NCBI GenBank assembly: GCA_903892995.1
Contig: CAITKP010000018.1
Location: 1 to 47,666 of the forward strand
DNA from: an uncultured Campylobacterales bacterium
GTDB lineage: Bacteria > Campylobacterota > Campylobacteria > Campylobacterales > Sulfurimonadaceae
Reading direction: 5' to 3'
DNA length: 47,666 bases
The notes under the pieces are model-generated. The model ran no database searches. It saw only the letters and a program-made list of their open reading frames with translations, and was not told the origin of the DNA. A program made the position numbers and the translations under genes. Below are positions 1 to 8,289 of the stretch, one piece after another (position 1 is the stretch's first letter; each line of letters opens with the position of its first letter).

Positions 1-564
1 CTCTTTGGCTTTAGCAATCTCCTCTTTTCTTTTCTCTTGAAGCTTTATTTTTTCTTTTTCTAAAGCCTTTTCTTTTGCTTTTTCTCGGCTTACATGTAAG
101 TAGTTTTTAAAAATATCAAACTTCCCTAAAGATGGTTCTATAAACTCATAAAATGTTTTATCAAAAAAGATTGATGATGCGACAATGCTCATCACAAACC
201 AAAAAATCCAAACACCAAAAAGACCTATAAAAGGAGAAAGAAACTCTACAAAACCCTGAGCCAATGTGCCACGAAAATCATTTGAAACAATCAAAGCTTG
301 AAAAATTATCGCTGAAAAAAAGAGTAAAACTGAAGAAACAGCGATCTCAAAAGATCGTAGATTAAACTCAGGATTTCTATACATGTAATAAAGAGGATAA
401 AGAAGAATAAATGGATAAAGATAGGAAATATATCCAAAAGTTTCATGGTTAAACTGAGCAAATCCTGATCCAAGCTTGCCAATAATAGAGCTATCTGCAA
501 TAATTGTAGAGACTCCAAGATAAATAAAAATACCAAAAACTATTATAAATATTATATTACGCAA
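1..564 (-). CDS. ftsK: DNA translocase FtsK, N-terminal part (truncated by window edge)
   Basis: Reading the reverse strand from a TTG at 562-564 gives 188 uninterrupted codons running off the window. An in-frame TAG lies two codons upstream of the TTG, and AGGA sits about 8 nt before it, so the start is well constrained. The product has about four hydrophobic segments: one at the N-terminus, then a GYISYLYPFILLYPLYYMYR-type segment and two more. A highly charged Lys/Glu-rich stretch follows. This matches the 4TM membrane domain and start of the linker of FtsK, the septal DNA pump that handles chromosome dimers and terminus segregation. The motor domain lies outside the window, so the call rests on the membrane domain alone. 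A copy of the CTTACATGTAAG palindrome (89-100) encodes Leu-His-Val-Ser at the start of the linker. Confidence 0.72.
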   Translation of the reverse strand, partial: MRNIIFIIVFGIFIYLGVSTIIADSSIIGKLGSGFAQFNHETFGYISYLYPFILLYPLYYMYRNPEFNLRSFEIAVSSVLLFFSAIIFQALIVSNDFRGTLAQGFVEFLSPFIGLFGVWIFWFVMSIVASSIFFDKTFYEFIEPSLGKFDIFKNYLHVSREKAKEKALEKEKIKLQEKRKEEIAKAKE

Positions 565-620
565 TAAAAAATCCTAAGCAAAAATAAAAATGGAGTATAG
601 CAAAAAAAGCAGCACAAAGG

Positions 621-3065
621 CTACTTTACATAGTTTACGAGAGAAAGCTGAGAGACTTTGGCTATTGTTGAATAGATCGCTTGATAATTTAGCTGTAACT
701 GGTTCAGTTGCAATGTAGCGCCCGCAATATCTGTATCTACAACATCCTTACGCATATTTTGAGTGCTAAGGATAAGCATCTGAGTACGATCTCCTGCTGC
801 TTGAAGAGATTGAGACTGGACACCTGATCTTGATTGCTCTTTTGAGATATGATGACTCAAATCATCAAGCATTTGAATCCCATTTTGAATCCCTGTATTT
901 CTAAGGTCTCCTTTAGATGCATCTGCTCTATATTTTCCCTGTTCTACAGAGTTTATGATCTCATCAATAGTTGCAAAAAAATCTGTTTTTGGATCACTGA
1001 TAGTCAATGAACTATTTGCATTAAATTCTAATGTTGAACCAACAGTTTTTACACCTGAGGCTGGGTATGTAGTACTATTAACATCAACTATCGTCAAATC
1101 AGCTTTTGTTGTATTTACATTCGTTTGTTCAAAGCTAATCTTTCCTTGTGAATCAAGAGCAACCGCAGAAGCACTATCTGCATTTCCTATAGCACTGTCA
1201 TACTCAGCAGAAGTGTTAGTTGTTGCTGGAGTAGTAATTGTTGGTAAATTATTGCTCATAATCATATTAACAACATCGGTTAATTGTTTATAGGTCATAT
1301 CATTACCATCGACAGCTGCTCTTGGACTTGCCATATTGTAGATTGTATAGTTAGTCGTTCCACCATCAAGTGAAAATGTAGATCCACCATCTGCTGCCGT
1401 TTTGATATCTATTTGTGCATTAAAAGTTGTCCCGTTTATATTCAATCCAGTTAATTTAAGTTGTTGTGGATTTCCTGCGGTAACAAAAGGTGCATTTCCC
1501 GAAACTTCAGATAATTTTGTACTGTCTGTTGCATAAGAGTTATCTGCTTTTACAATTTGTGGTGCGTTTGATAGTAAATACCTTCCAGATTTTTCAAACT
1601 TTACATTATCATAACTAATGCTTGCATTTGAGGATAAAGCATTTAAAGGATTATTAGAACTATCTTGAGCTGTCATCTGAACATTGATATTATCTTTTCC
1701 AGATAGCGTTGAGAAATTAATACGACCATTAGATAAATTTGTCGTTAAATCTGTTTTAGTTCCCTTATATGCAGATGTCACTGCATCCATTATATCTTTG
1801 ACGGTTGATGTTGCTGATATTGAAAAAGATGTATTAACTACATTTCCATCAGCGTCTTTACCTCCAAAAGTTATATGATCAATATTTGACTGAAAAATAT
1901 CCTTTAAAGGAGTGGTAGAATTAGCCATAACGCCTTCATGGGTGCGTAAATCCATATTGAGGAAAAAACTATCAGTCTGAAACTGGTCTCTTTGTTGTCC
2001 TACGCTCGATGAATAGCTTGAAACTTCACTTTTAGTAAATTCAACTACTTTTGTACCATTACTGTTGAGATCATTAAGATTTGTCACAGCTCCAGTTGGA
2101 TCAATATTTGCAACCATGTGAAAATCAAGTTTTGAGCTTCCAGCGAGATTATCTTCTATCTCTATTTGACCTAAATCATTTAAACTTACATTTACAACTT
2201 TATTTGTGGAGGTATTACCGTAAGCTTTTCCTACTTTATCCAAAAGATCACCGACAGTTTCTCCATCTTTCATATCAACTGTCGTTTTAAAAGTAGAGCC
2301 ATCATGATTTGTTCCACTGATATAAAAATGATTTTGTGCAACTGTTGTATTTGGAAGATTATCAGTATCTCCCATAAGATCTCTGATTGTATCTGTTGGT
2401 TTAATATATTGTTCTACTCCATTACTTGATGAGATTGTAGTATCTGTCATCACATCAGGATGAAGAAGTGATTGATTGAGATGTTCTGTATTTGTTGTGA
2501 TTTTTCTTTTCACACTACTCTCATCACCTTGAAACATTTCTACACCAGTAATGTTGTAAGTTTGACGAACATTTGATCCTAAAAATGATGTCAATGATTC
2601 ATTATTTCCAAGATATTTTCCATTATCATCTATAGGTTTTTGATTTACCATAGAACCTGAAAAAATATACTGTCCATTAATTGAGGTATTTGCTAAAGTT
2701 TTTAGCTGTTTTTCAAGTCCTCTTAACTCGTCTGCAAGTGCTGCTAAACTATCTGGAGAGTTTGCTGCTGAAGCAGATTGTATAAGTTTCGTTTTAAACT
2801 GATCCATTGTTTGTGTAATAGAACTAATCGTAGAATCCGTCTGCTGTGAAAATTTCAGTCCACTACTCGCACTTTTTACTACTTGATCAAATGTGTTGAT
2901 CTCGTTATCTAGTCGCATTGCATCGGAAAATGAAGTAGGTGCTTCATACGCGTATTGAAATTTTTGACCTGAAGATATCTGTTTATTGACATCAAAAAGT
3001 TTTTCAGCAATATTGTTTGTATTTGAATTTTGAACTTGATAATACATACTTTCCGTTATTCTCAC
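621..3065 (-). CDS. flgL: Flagellar hook-associated protein 3 (hook-filament junction), large form
   Basis: The protein has 814 residues from a GTG start. The N-terminus (RITESMYYQ) and the alpha-helical flagellin-like start are typical of FlgL. The C-terminus ends with the flagellin-type helix (VVDTDIAGATLQLNQLQLNYQAIYST). FlgL joins hook to filament outside the cell. Enterobacterial FlgL has about 320 residues; here some 500 extra residues of Ser/Thr/Asn-rich beta-type sequence sit between the two helical ends, as is usual in Campylobacterota. I chose GTG at 3063-3065 over a longer upstream opening because GGAGGT precedes it at 3071-3076 and a sigma-54-type promoter lies just upstream at 3105-3122. 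The gene is divergent from a diguanylate cyclase gene. Confidence 0.9.
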   Translation of the reverse strand: MRITESMYYQVQNSNTNNIAEKLFDVNKQISSGQKFQYAYEAPTSFSDAMRLDNEINTFDQVVKSASSGLKFSQQTDSTISSITQTMDQFKTKLIQSASAANSPDSLAALADELRGLEKQLKTLANTSINGQYIFSGSMVNQKPIDDNGKYLGNNESLTSFLGSNVRQTYNITGVEMFQGDESSVKRKITTNTEHLNQSLLHPDVMTDTTISSSNGVEQYIKPTDTIRDLMGDTDNLPNTTVAQNHFYISGTNHDGSTFKTTVDMKDGETVGDLLDKVGKAYGNTSTNKVVNVSLNDLGQIEIEDNLAGSSKLDFHMVANIDPTGAVTNLNDLNSNGTKVVEFTKSEVSSYSSSVGQQRDQFQTDSFFLNMDLRTHEGVMANSTTPLKDIFQSNIDHITFGGKDADGNVVNTSFSISATSTVKDIMDAVTSAYKGTKTDLTTNLSNGRINFSTLSGKDNINVQMTAQDSSNNPLNALSSNASISYDNVKFEKSGRYLLSNAPQIVKADNSYATDSTKLSEVSGNAPFVTAGNPQQLKLTGLNINGTTFNAQIDIKTAADGGSTFSLDGGTTNYTIYNMASPRAAVDGNDMTYKQLTDVVNMIMSNNLPTITTPATTNTSAEYDSAIGNADSASAVALDSQGKISFEQTNVNTTKADLTIVDVNSTTYPASGVKTVGSTLEFNANSSLTISDPKTDFFATIDEIINSVEQGKYRADASKGDLRNTGIQNGIQMLDDLSHHISKEQSRSGVQSQSLQAAGDRTQMLILSTQNMRKDVVDTDIAGATLQLNQLQLNYQAIYSTIAKVSQLSLVNYVK

Positions 3066-3104
3066 ATCACACCTCCATGTACTCTGTGCTTTCTTAAACT
3101 TTTT

Positions 3105-3122
3105 AAAGCAAGAACAGTTCCA
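3105..3122 (-). promoter_or_regulatory. Candidate sigma-54 (RpoN) promoter for flgL
   Basis: On the reverse strand the site reads TGGAAC-TGTTC-TTGCTTT. GG and GC are separated by exactly 10 nt, as the -24/-12 spacing of sigma-54 requires. Transcription would begin near 3096, leaving a leader of about 30 nt that contains GGAGGT before the GTG start. Middle and late flagellar genes of Campylobacterota are often RpoN-dependent. A weaker CGATAT element, resembling a sigma-28 -10 box, lies further upstream near 3144-3149. Confidence 0.7.
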
Positions 3123-3217
3123 TAAAATATTTGCACTTATATCGTCCAATTCATTTTTATGTTAAGACTCCTAACGCTATAATCAAATACACTAAACTGT
3201 TTTTAAGGATACCTCCT

Positions 3218-4297
3218 GTGCAAGTAATTCAAAATCGATTGGTCCACTTTGATACTTTTGAAGAATATTATACGAAACGTATTTTTCCAATTTTTATAAC
3301 GTTTAGTTATTTAGGATTATTTTTAGCATCTATTTTTCTTTTATTTGATTACTTTACTTATATCAACAGCCCTTATCTACATGATGTTATCAGTTACCGA
3401 CTTATTGCAATATTTTTTGCGCTGATGGTTGTCATAGCAGCAAAACATGACTTTTTTATGTATCGACGTGTTGAAGCTATCACTTTGTTTGGAACTTTAG
3501 GGTATAGCGCTCTTACATACGCATTTATCGCGTATGATAATATCATCTACTTTGTGGGTTTTAATTGGATGTTTTATCTTGTAGCAACCATTATGCTGAC
3601 TCCGTTAATCACAAAACAACTCTATATTTTCATGGAGGCTTTTCAGATTTTTGTCGCACTTGCCCTTATGTTTTTCTTTTACAAACCATTTGATCTCATT
3701 TTTAGTTATATCGTCTTTTCCATCCCTTTAGCCGCATATATCTACGCTGTTGTATCTCTCAATCGTAAAAATGGACTTGAAGCTTATAAAAATGCCTATA
3801 ATATGCATGTACTCTCTTCTATCGACGGACTTTCTCACTTGCTCAATCGACGCAGTTGGTATGAAATATCAAAAAAACTTTTTACCAATGAAAAGAGTGT
3901 TGCTTTTATTATGTTAGACATAGATCATTTTAAAAATGTCAATGATAGCTATGGTCATGACGCGGGAGATATGGTCATTCAAACAATTTCACGCATTTTA
4001 CTAGAACAAACGCGCCAACATGATCTCATAGGCAGATTGGGCGGAGAAGAGTTTGGCATCATTTTACCTCATACACCTGTTGTTGAGGCACATATGGTTG
4101 CAGAGAGGATACGTGCGACCATTGAAGATACACAGATTCACCATAATGATCTGATTTTAAAAGTAACTGCGAGTTTTGGCATTTCTGCAAAGTCTGCTCA
4201 AATATCAGATTTTTCCTCTTTAGTGACTTATGGAGATCAGCTTCTCTATAAAGCGAAAGAAACTGGGCGAAATAGAGTCGTTGTAATCCAAAATTGA
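3218..4297 (+). CDS. Membrane-bound GGDEF diguanylate cyclase
   Basis: The product has 359 residues from GTG at 3218, preceded by AAGGAT at 3205-3210. A longer upstream opening exists but would run into the flgL control region. The first 190 residues carry about six hydrophobic segments. A linker helix follows, then a GGDEF domain that starts around the IDGLSHLLNRRSW motif. The active-site signature is GGEEF (residues 275-279), and an intact RxxD inhibitory site (RQHD, 266-269) sits five residues before it. The enzyme is therefore expected to make cyclic di-GMP from two GTP and to be product-inhibited. The membrane part resembles no sensor family I can name. Its divergence from flgL fits a motility/biofilm switch, but the target is unknown. 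Confidence 0.9.
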   Translation: MQVIQNRLVHFDTFEEYYTKRIFPIFITFSYLGLFLASIFLLFDYFTYINSPYLHDVISYRLIAIFFALMVVIAAKHDFFMYRRVEAITLFGTLGYSALTYAFIAYDNIIYFVGFNWMFYLVATIMLTPLITKQLYIFMEAFQIFVALALMFFFYKPFDLIFSYIVFSIPLAAYIYAVVSLNRKNGLEAYKNAYNMHVLSSIDGLSHLLNRRSWYEISKKLFTNEKSVAFIMLDIDHFKNVNDSYGHDAGDMVIQTISRILLEQTRQHDLIGRLGGEEFGIILPHTPVVEAHMVAERIRATIEDTQIHHNDLILKVTASFGISAKSAQISDFSSLVTYGDQLLYKAKETGRNRVVVIQN

Positions 4298-4341
4298 ATT
4301 AAGAAATATACTTTTAAATCTTATTTTAATATTTCTTTGAG

Positions 4342-4347
4342 TAAAAT
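4342..4347 (+). promoter_or_regulatory. Candidate -10 element of the tRNA-Leu gene
   Basis: TAAAAT lies about 17 nt before the mature tRNA in AT-rich DNA with T-runs upstream, as in Campylobacterota vegetative promoters, which often lack a clear -35 box. Assigned by sequence resemblance only. Confidence 0.4.
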
Positions 4348-4363
4348 TCAACTCTTCAAAAAT

Positions 4364-4447
4364 GCCTGCGTGGTGAAATGGTAGACACGGCGGATTCAAA
4401 ATCCGCTAGCGCGAGCTGTGGCGGTTCGAGTCCGCCCGCAGGTACCA
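4364..4447 (+). tRNA. tRNA-Leu, anticodon CAA
   Basis: The acceptor stem pairs GCCTGCG with CGCAGGT. The anticodon stem GCGGA/TCCGC encloses the loop TTCAAAA, giving anticodon CAA, which reads the UUG codon. A long variable arm (TAGCGCGAGCTGT region) marks it as class II, as expected for Leu. The T arm is GGCGG-TTCGAGT-CCGCC. The 3' CCA is encoded at 4445-4447. The gene stands alone between the diguanylate cyclase and the pentapeptide gene. The rest of the 4298-4605 interval is AT-rich and shows nothing beyond promoter-like sequence. Confidence 0.97.
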
Positions 4448-4605
4448 CTACAAATCCCCTATTTTACGAACTTTAAAGATATAAAAACACAAAATTCTAA
4501 AGCTATAATAAATATTTTCATTCTTGAACTTCTAGCTGGTACAATTCATTTAATAAATAAATAAAGATAAAAGATGAAAAGTTTACAAAAAAAAAGGATT
4601 AAAAA

Positions 4606-5211
4606 GTGGCACTAGAGAAGATAGTAGATAAAATGGATGTTTTTGCAGAAACCTATGAGGCAATTGTGCTTCATGGCAAAAAAATCACAAAAGCTGAGTT
4701 CGAGGATTGTACTTTTATTTCATGTGACTTTAGTGAGACCTCTTTTCTTTCTTGTAAATTTATCGGATGCCGCTTTGAAAACTGCAATCTCGCTCTAATG
4801 AAGCTAACCAATACAAAAATGAGTGGTGTTGATTTTATCTCTTGTAAGATGATCGGCATAGATTGGACGATGCTGGACTACAAAAGTCTGCTCGCCACCG
4901 ACCCGTTACGTTTTAAAGAGTGCATCTTAAACGATAGTAATTTTTTTGGTTTAACACTCGAAGCGCTTATGATCAAAGAGTGTCGAGTAAAAGATGTCGA
5001 TTTTCGTAATGCAACACTTAAAAAAGCAAATTTTACATGTAGCGATTTCAAAGGTGCACTCTTTGGCAATACTAATTTAGAAAATTCCAATTTTACTGAT
5101 GCACAAAACACCGCAATCGACATACGTTCCAATAATCTAAAAGGAGCCATGTTTAGTCGTTATGAGGCTTTATATTTGCTTGAATCTATGGGCATTGTAT
5201 TGGTGGATTGA
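4606..5211 (+). CDS. Pentapeptide-repeat protein
   Basis: The product has 201 residues from a GTG start with AGGA upstream; the nearby ATG at 4574 is in another frame. Two blocks of A(D/N)LXX-type pentapeptide repeats are visible, at about residues 30-90 (F/C-rich variant such as CDFSETSFLSCKF) and 120-180 (NATLKKANFTCSDFKGALF). Such repeats form a right-handed square beta-helix. No signal peptide or membrane segment is seen, so it is probably cytosolic. Some pentapeptide proteins mimic DNA and protect gyrase (Qnr/MfpA-like), but nothing here supports that role, so function is open. The second block carries a one-mismatch copy of the palindrome (TTACATGTAG, 5033-5042). Confidence 0.85.
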   Translation: MALEKIVDKMDVFAETYEAIVLHGKKITKAEFEDCTFISCDFSETSFLSCKFIGCRFENCNLALMKLTNTKMSGVDFISCKMIGIDWTMLDYKSLLATDPLRFKECILNDSNFFGLTLEALMIKECRVKDVDFRNATLKKANFTCSDFKGALFGNTNLENSNFTDAQNTAIDIRSNNLKGAMFSRYEALYLLESMGIVLVD

Positions 5212-5296
5212 GCATGCCTAGTATGCCACATTTGGTGCAAAACAATCAGCCAATAATGGCAGAAGCTATATTATTTAAAAACCAAACTATCTCAAT

Positions 5297-6421
5297 CTAT
5301 TTTGTTGGTACAAGTGTCATACATGTAATCTCAGAACTTGCACCTAATCGCATCGGCGGACCCCAAAATCCAGTTCCTTTACTCACATATATCTGCAACT
5401 CTTTTGTGTGTTGATGGAGTCCGCTGATATATGGTTGATTAAGAGCGACTAAAAAACGAAAAGGATAGATCTGTCCTCCATGCGTATGTCCGCTTAGCAT
5501 CAAATCAACACCACTTTTAACTTCATAAATAAATTTTGGCTGGTGAGCCAAAAGCACAGTTGGGGACTCTGTTACCTTTTGTGCGAGGGCTTGAGAGAGA
5601 TTTGGCTCATATGATCCCATACGATATCCAAAAAGGTCATATACGCCAGCGAGATTAAATCCAGCATCCTTTTTTCCAATATACAAAGATTCATTTTCTA
5701 AAACTCTGATACCGCGCAGTTTGAGAGCTTCTATGATCTTTTCTATGCCATGAAAATACTCATGATTACCAACAATGTAATAAATGCCATAACGGGAATG
5801 AAGATTTTTGAGTGCATCAAGTGCGAGTGCTGCACTTTTAACATCGATATCAACAAGGTCACCTGTAATCACAACAAGATCAGGGTTCATTGCATTTGAT
5901 TTTTCTACTACTTCACGTATAAAACTCTCTCCAACAACTCCACCGATATGGAGATCGCTTAACTGGTTAAGCTTGTAGGGTGATTTTAGATGATTTATCT
6001 GAACCTCTACTTTTTCTATCTCGATCTTTCTTGCTTCGACCATGCCTTTAACATTTAAAACAAGTGCTGCACCAAGGGTTGAAATATCAAAAGATCTTTT
6101 AAAAAAATCTCTTCTTGATCTGCTTAGGGGAAGTCGAAAAAGAATAAATAAAGAGATATCATAAAACAATGTGGCGCAAAAAAGGAGGAAAATAATACCA
6201 ATAGGAACTGAAAGTAAAAAATAGAGCCAACTTGGGATATTAATATAATAACGTCCCAGCATATAGCCTATAATTCCGAGAAAATTGATGATCAAAAAGA
6301 TATTGAATCCATCTTTTAGAGCTTTTTTGAGATCTAACTTTTTGATAAGTCTTTTGGAGATATAGATGTTTAAAAGTGCAAAAACGAATATAAATGTAAA
6401 GCTGAAAAGTAATAAGTTCAT
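5297..6421 (-). CDS. Membrane metallophosphoesterase (YaeI/YkuE-like)
   Basis: The product has 374 residues. About four hydrophobic segments fill the first 130 residues. A calcineurin-like phosphoesterase domain follows, with all the metal-binding blocks: QLSDLHIG, VVITGDLVD, YIVGNHEYFHG, LLAHQP and SGHTHGGQ. These ligate two metals and hydrolyse phosphomono- or diesters. The closest described group is the YaeI/YkuE family of membrane-associated phosphodiesterases. The substrate cannot be told from sequence; a lipid or nucleotide diester is plausible. The gene converges with the pentapeptide gene across 85 bp, and a long hairpin (6452-6496) separates it from pgaD. Confidence 0.85.
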   Translation of the reverse strand: MNLLLFSFTFIFVFALLNIYISKRLIKKLDLKKALKDGFNIFLIINFLGIIGYMLGRYYINIPSWLYFLLSVPIGIIFLLFCATLFYDISLFILFRLPLSRSRRDFFKRSFDISTLGAALVLNVKGMVEARKIEIEKVEVQINHLKSPYKLNQLSDLHIGGVVGESFIREVVEKSNAMNPDLVVITGDLVDIDVKSAALALDALKNLHSRYGIYYIVGNHEYFHGIEKIIEALKLRGIRVLENESLYIGKKDAGFNLAGVYDLFGYRMGSYEPNLSQALAQKVTESPTVLLAHQPKFIYEVKSGVDLMLSGHTHGGQIYPFRFLVALNQPYISGLHQHTKELQIYVSKGTGFWGPPMRLGASSEITCMTLVPTK

Positions 6422-6451
6422 AGTGGTGATTATAGCAGTTAAATAAAAAAT

Positions 6452-6496
6452 TATAGAGTAAAAAAACGCTTACATGTAAGGTTTTTTTACTCTATA
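6452..6496. terminator. 45-bp near-perfect inverted repeat with TTACATGTAA at its apex
   Basis: TATAGAGTAAAAAAAC pairs with GTTTTTTTACTCTATA around a central CTTACATGTAAG. The stem has A-runs on one arm and T-runs on the other, so the same structure could end transcripts in both directions. It lies just downstream of pgaD and just upstream of the metallophosphoesterase gene, both on the reverse strand, so it probably ends the pga operon. Confidence 0.65.
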
Positions 6497-6540
6497 AAGA
6501 AGATATCATATTGAAACAAAAATAAAAAATTAAATAGACT

Positions 6541-6978
6541 CTATTTTTTTTCTATATTATTTTCCAAACGAGTAATATGTCCATGATCATCATGATACAC
6601 TGTTATTAATTGACTGTTGACACACTCTTGTAACTGAGTATTTTCTACACCAAAATAGTTTGCATACTCGCTAGCATCATATAAGAGATGTTCAGTTGAT
6701 GATTTATGTCTATTGAGTCTTGAAAGAATAAACAATACCAACGGAGTAGCAATAAGCATAAATATAGCATGATGAAAAGGAATAACGCTAATATTATCTA
6801 AGATAACATCTGCCATTTCACCAGGAGCAGCTTTAAGAGTGAGTATATGATAAAAAACTACAATAAGTGGCTTCCATAAATAGATCCAACCAATCCACAA
6901 TAAAACAGTTGCTATATCCCACATCAATCTTTTTGCACGTGGAAGTTCATGACGCTTATTTATAATTAAAGATTCCAT
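6541..6978 (-). CDS. pgaD: Poly-N-acetylglucosamine synthesis protein PgaD
   Basis: The product has 145 residues with two membrane segments (about 22-48 and 68-88) and a charged C-terminal tail. This size and topology, together with the position 3 nt after pgaC, are those of PgaD, the partner of the PgaC synthase. In E. coli, cyclic di-GMP binds PgaC and PgaD together and activates polymer synthesis; whether that holds here is an inference. PgaD sequences diverge strongly, so context carries much of the call. Confidence 0.82.
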   Translation of the reverse strand: MESLIINKRHELPRAKRLMWDIATVLLWIGWIYLWKPLIVVFYHILTLKAAPGEMADVILDNISVIPFHHAIFMLIATPLVLFILSRLNRHKSSTEHLLYDASEYANYFGVENTQLQECVNSQLITVYHDDHGHITRLENNIEKK

Positions 6979-6981
6979 TAT

Positions 6982-8280
6982 TTAGACCTTTGATTTTTTT
7001 ATCTGTTGATGAGCACCACGATCTGGACTCACCCATCTAGCTCTTTTTTTCTTTGCAAATATTACTTTTGGAAGCGCTGTGACAGCAGTAAAAAGATTCA
7101 AAAACCAAAAAGCAAATGGATACCATATCATCCAAAAATAGTTTTGTCCCATCCCTTTGTCATAATGCCCATCAAGCCATTTACTCACATAAAACTGTAT
7201 CAAACAAGCACCAATCAAAATCACACTACTTTCATTAGGCAATATAGGAGAATCCGGAAGCATTAAGTATGGAAAATCCAAAAATTTATCTAAAAACCAA
7301 ACAAGAAAAACAATAATCATACTATATGCCCAAATCATACTAAGTACTAATTCCGTCATTAATCCCCAAAGGTGAGTTTGCTTTGGTAAAAAAAGAACTT
7401 TGAAATTTTTAAGCATTACCTGTGCACCACCCATAGCCCAACGTAAACGCTGTTTCCATAAGCCTTTTAATGTTTCAGGCATCAATATCCATACTAAAGC
7501 ACGAGGTTCAAAACGTACATCCCATCCTTCGCGTTGTAGCTTCCATGTAATATCTATATCCTCTGTGAGCATATCTGGGCTCCAATACCCTACTTCATGG
7601 ACAGCTGATTTTCTAAATCCTGTAACAACTCCAGAAACAGTAAATAATCTTCCAAAACTTCGCTGAGCCCTTTTAATCATACCAACAATAGAGGAGAACT
7701 CACCAACTTGAATTTTACCAAGAAGGCTTGTACGATTACGGATTCTTGGGTTTCCAGTCACTGCTGCAACTTGTGGATAACGAATAAAATGTTTCGCCAT
7801 CCAATGCAGACAATATGGATCTATAAGCGCATCTCCATCGATACCAACTAAATACTCATATTTTGCAACCAATGCACCAGCTTGAAGACCGATCGCTTTT
7901 CCTTGATTTTCAGCAAGATTAACAACTTTTAATTTTGGATTATTTGTTGCCAAAGCCAATAAAATCTCTAAAGTATTATCCTTACTTCCATCATTAACTG
8001 CAATAACTTCAAACTCAGGATAGGCAACATTGAGCGCGTAAGTAATCGTTTCAACAGCATTCTCTCCCTCATTGTAACAAGGGATAATAATACTTACACC
8101 TGGCCAACTTTCGTTTTCATGTAAAGTCGGAATAGTTTCATGAAGATAAGGTTTTTCATTTTTAAAATAAAAGAAGATCGCGCCTATCATCCAAAGAGTT
8201 GACATAAATAGAGGATAAAAAAAGATATAACTGAGCATTATTTGCCATATTACATGTGACCATACTTGAAAATCCATCAT
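6982..8280 (-). CDS. pgaC: Poly-beta-1,6-N-acetyl-D-glucosamine synthase PgaC
   Basis: The product has 432 residues. One N-terminal membrane segment is followed by a family 2 glycosyltransferase domain and two to four C-terminal membrane segments. Active-site motifs are NDGSKDN (about 96-102), DGD (148-150), TEDID and QRLRW, the D,D,D,QxxRW pattern of processive beta-glycan synthases. It would polymerise UDP-GlcNAc at the inner membrane and extrude the chain. Two adjacent ATG codons could start it; SD-like AGG precedes them. It sits 9 nt after pgaB and 3 nt before pgaD, forming one operon. Confidence 0.93.
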   Translation of the reverse strand: MMDFQVWSHVIWQIMLSYIFFYPLFMSTLWMIGAIFFYFKNEKPYLHETIPTLHENESWPGVSIIIPCYNEGENAVETITYALNVAYPEFEVIAVNDGSKDNTLEILLALATNNPKLKVVNLAENQGKAIGLQAGALVAKYEYLVGIDGDALIDPYCLHWMAKHFIRYPQVAAVTGNPRIRNRTSLLGKIQVGEFSSIVGMIKRAQRSFGRLFTVSGVVTGFRKSAVHEVGYWSPDMLTEDIDITWKLQREGWDVRFEPRALVWILMPETLKGLWKQRLRWAMGGAQVMLKNFKVLFLPKQTHLWGLMTELVLSMIWAYSMIIVFLVWFLDKFLDFPYLMLPDSPILPNESSVILIGACLIQFYVSKWLDGHYDKGMGQNYFWMIWYPFAFWFLNLFTAVTALPKVIFAKKKRARWVSPDRGAHQQIKKSKV

Positions 8281-8289
8281 AAGCCTTTC

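Noticed and set aside
306-536. Hydrophobic 76-codon reverse frame near the left edge
   Set aside because: It is an alternative frame of ftsK; the frame from 564 is open to the edge and shows FtsK membrane segments and linker.
621-3065. Fusion or frameshift explaining the very long FlgL
   Set aside because: The frame is continuous and long FlgL proteins are usual in Campylobacterota.
5208-5414. Forward open frame of 68 codons after the pentapeptide gene
   Set aside because: It runs antisense into the conserved C-terminus of the metallophosphoesterase, lacks a ribosome site and resembles nothing.
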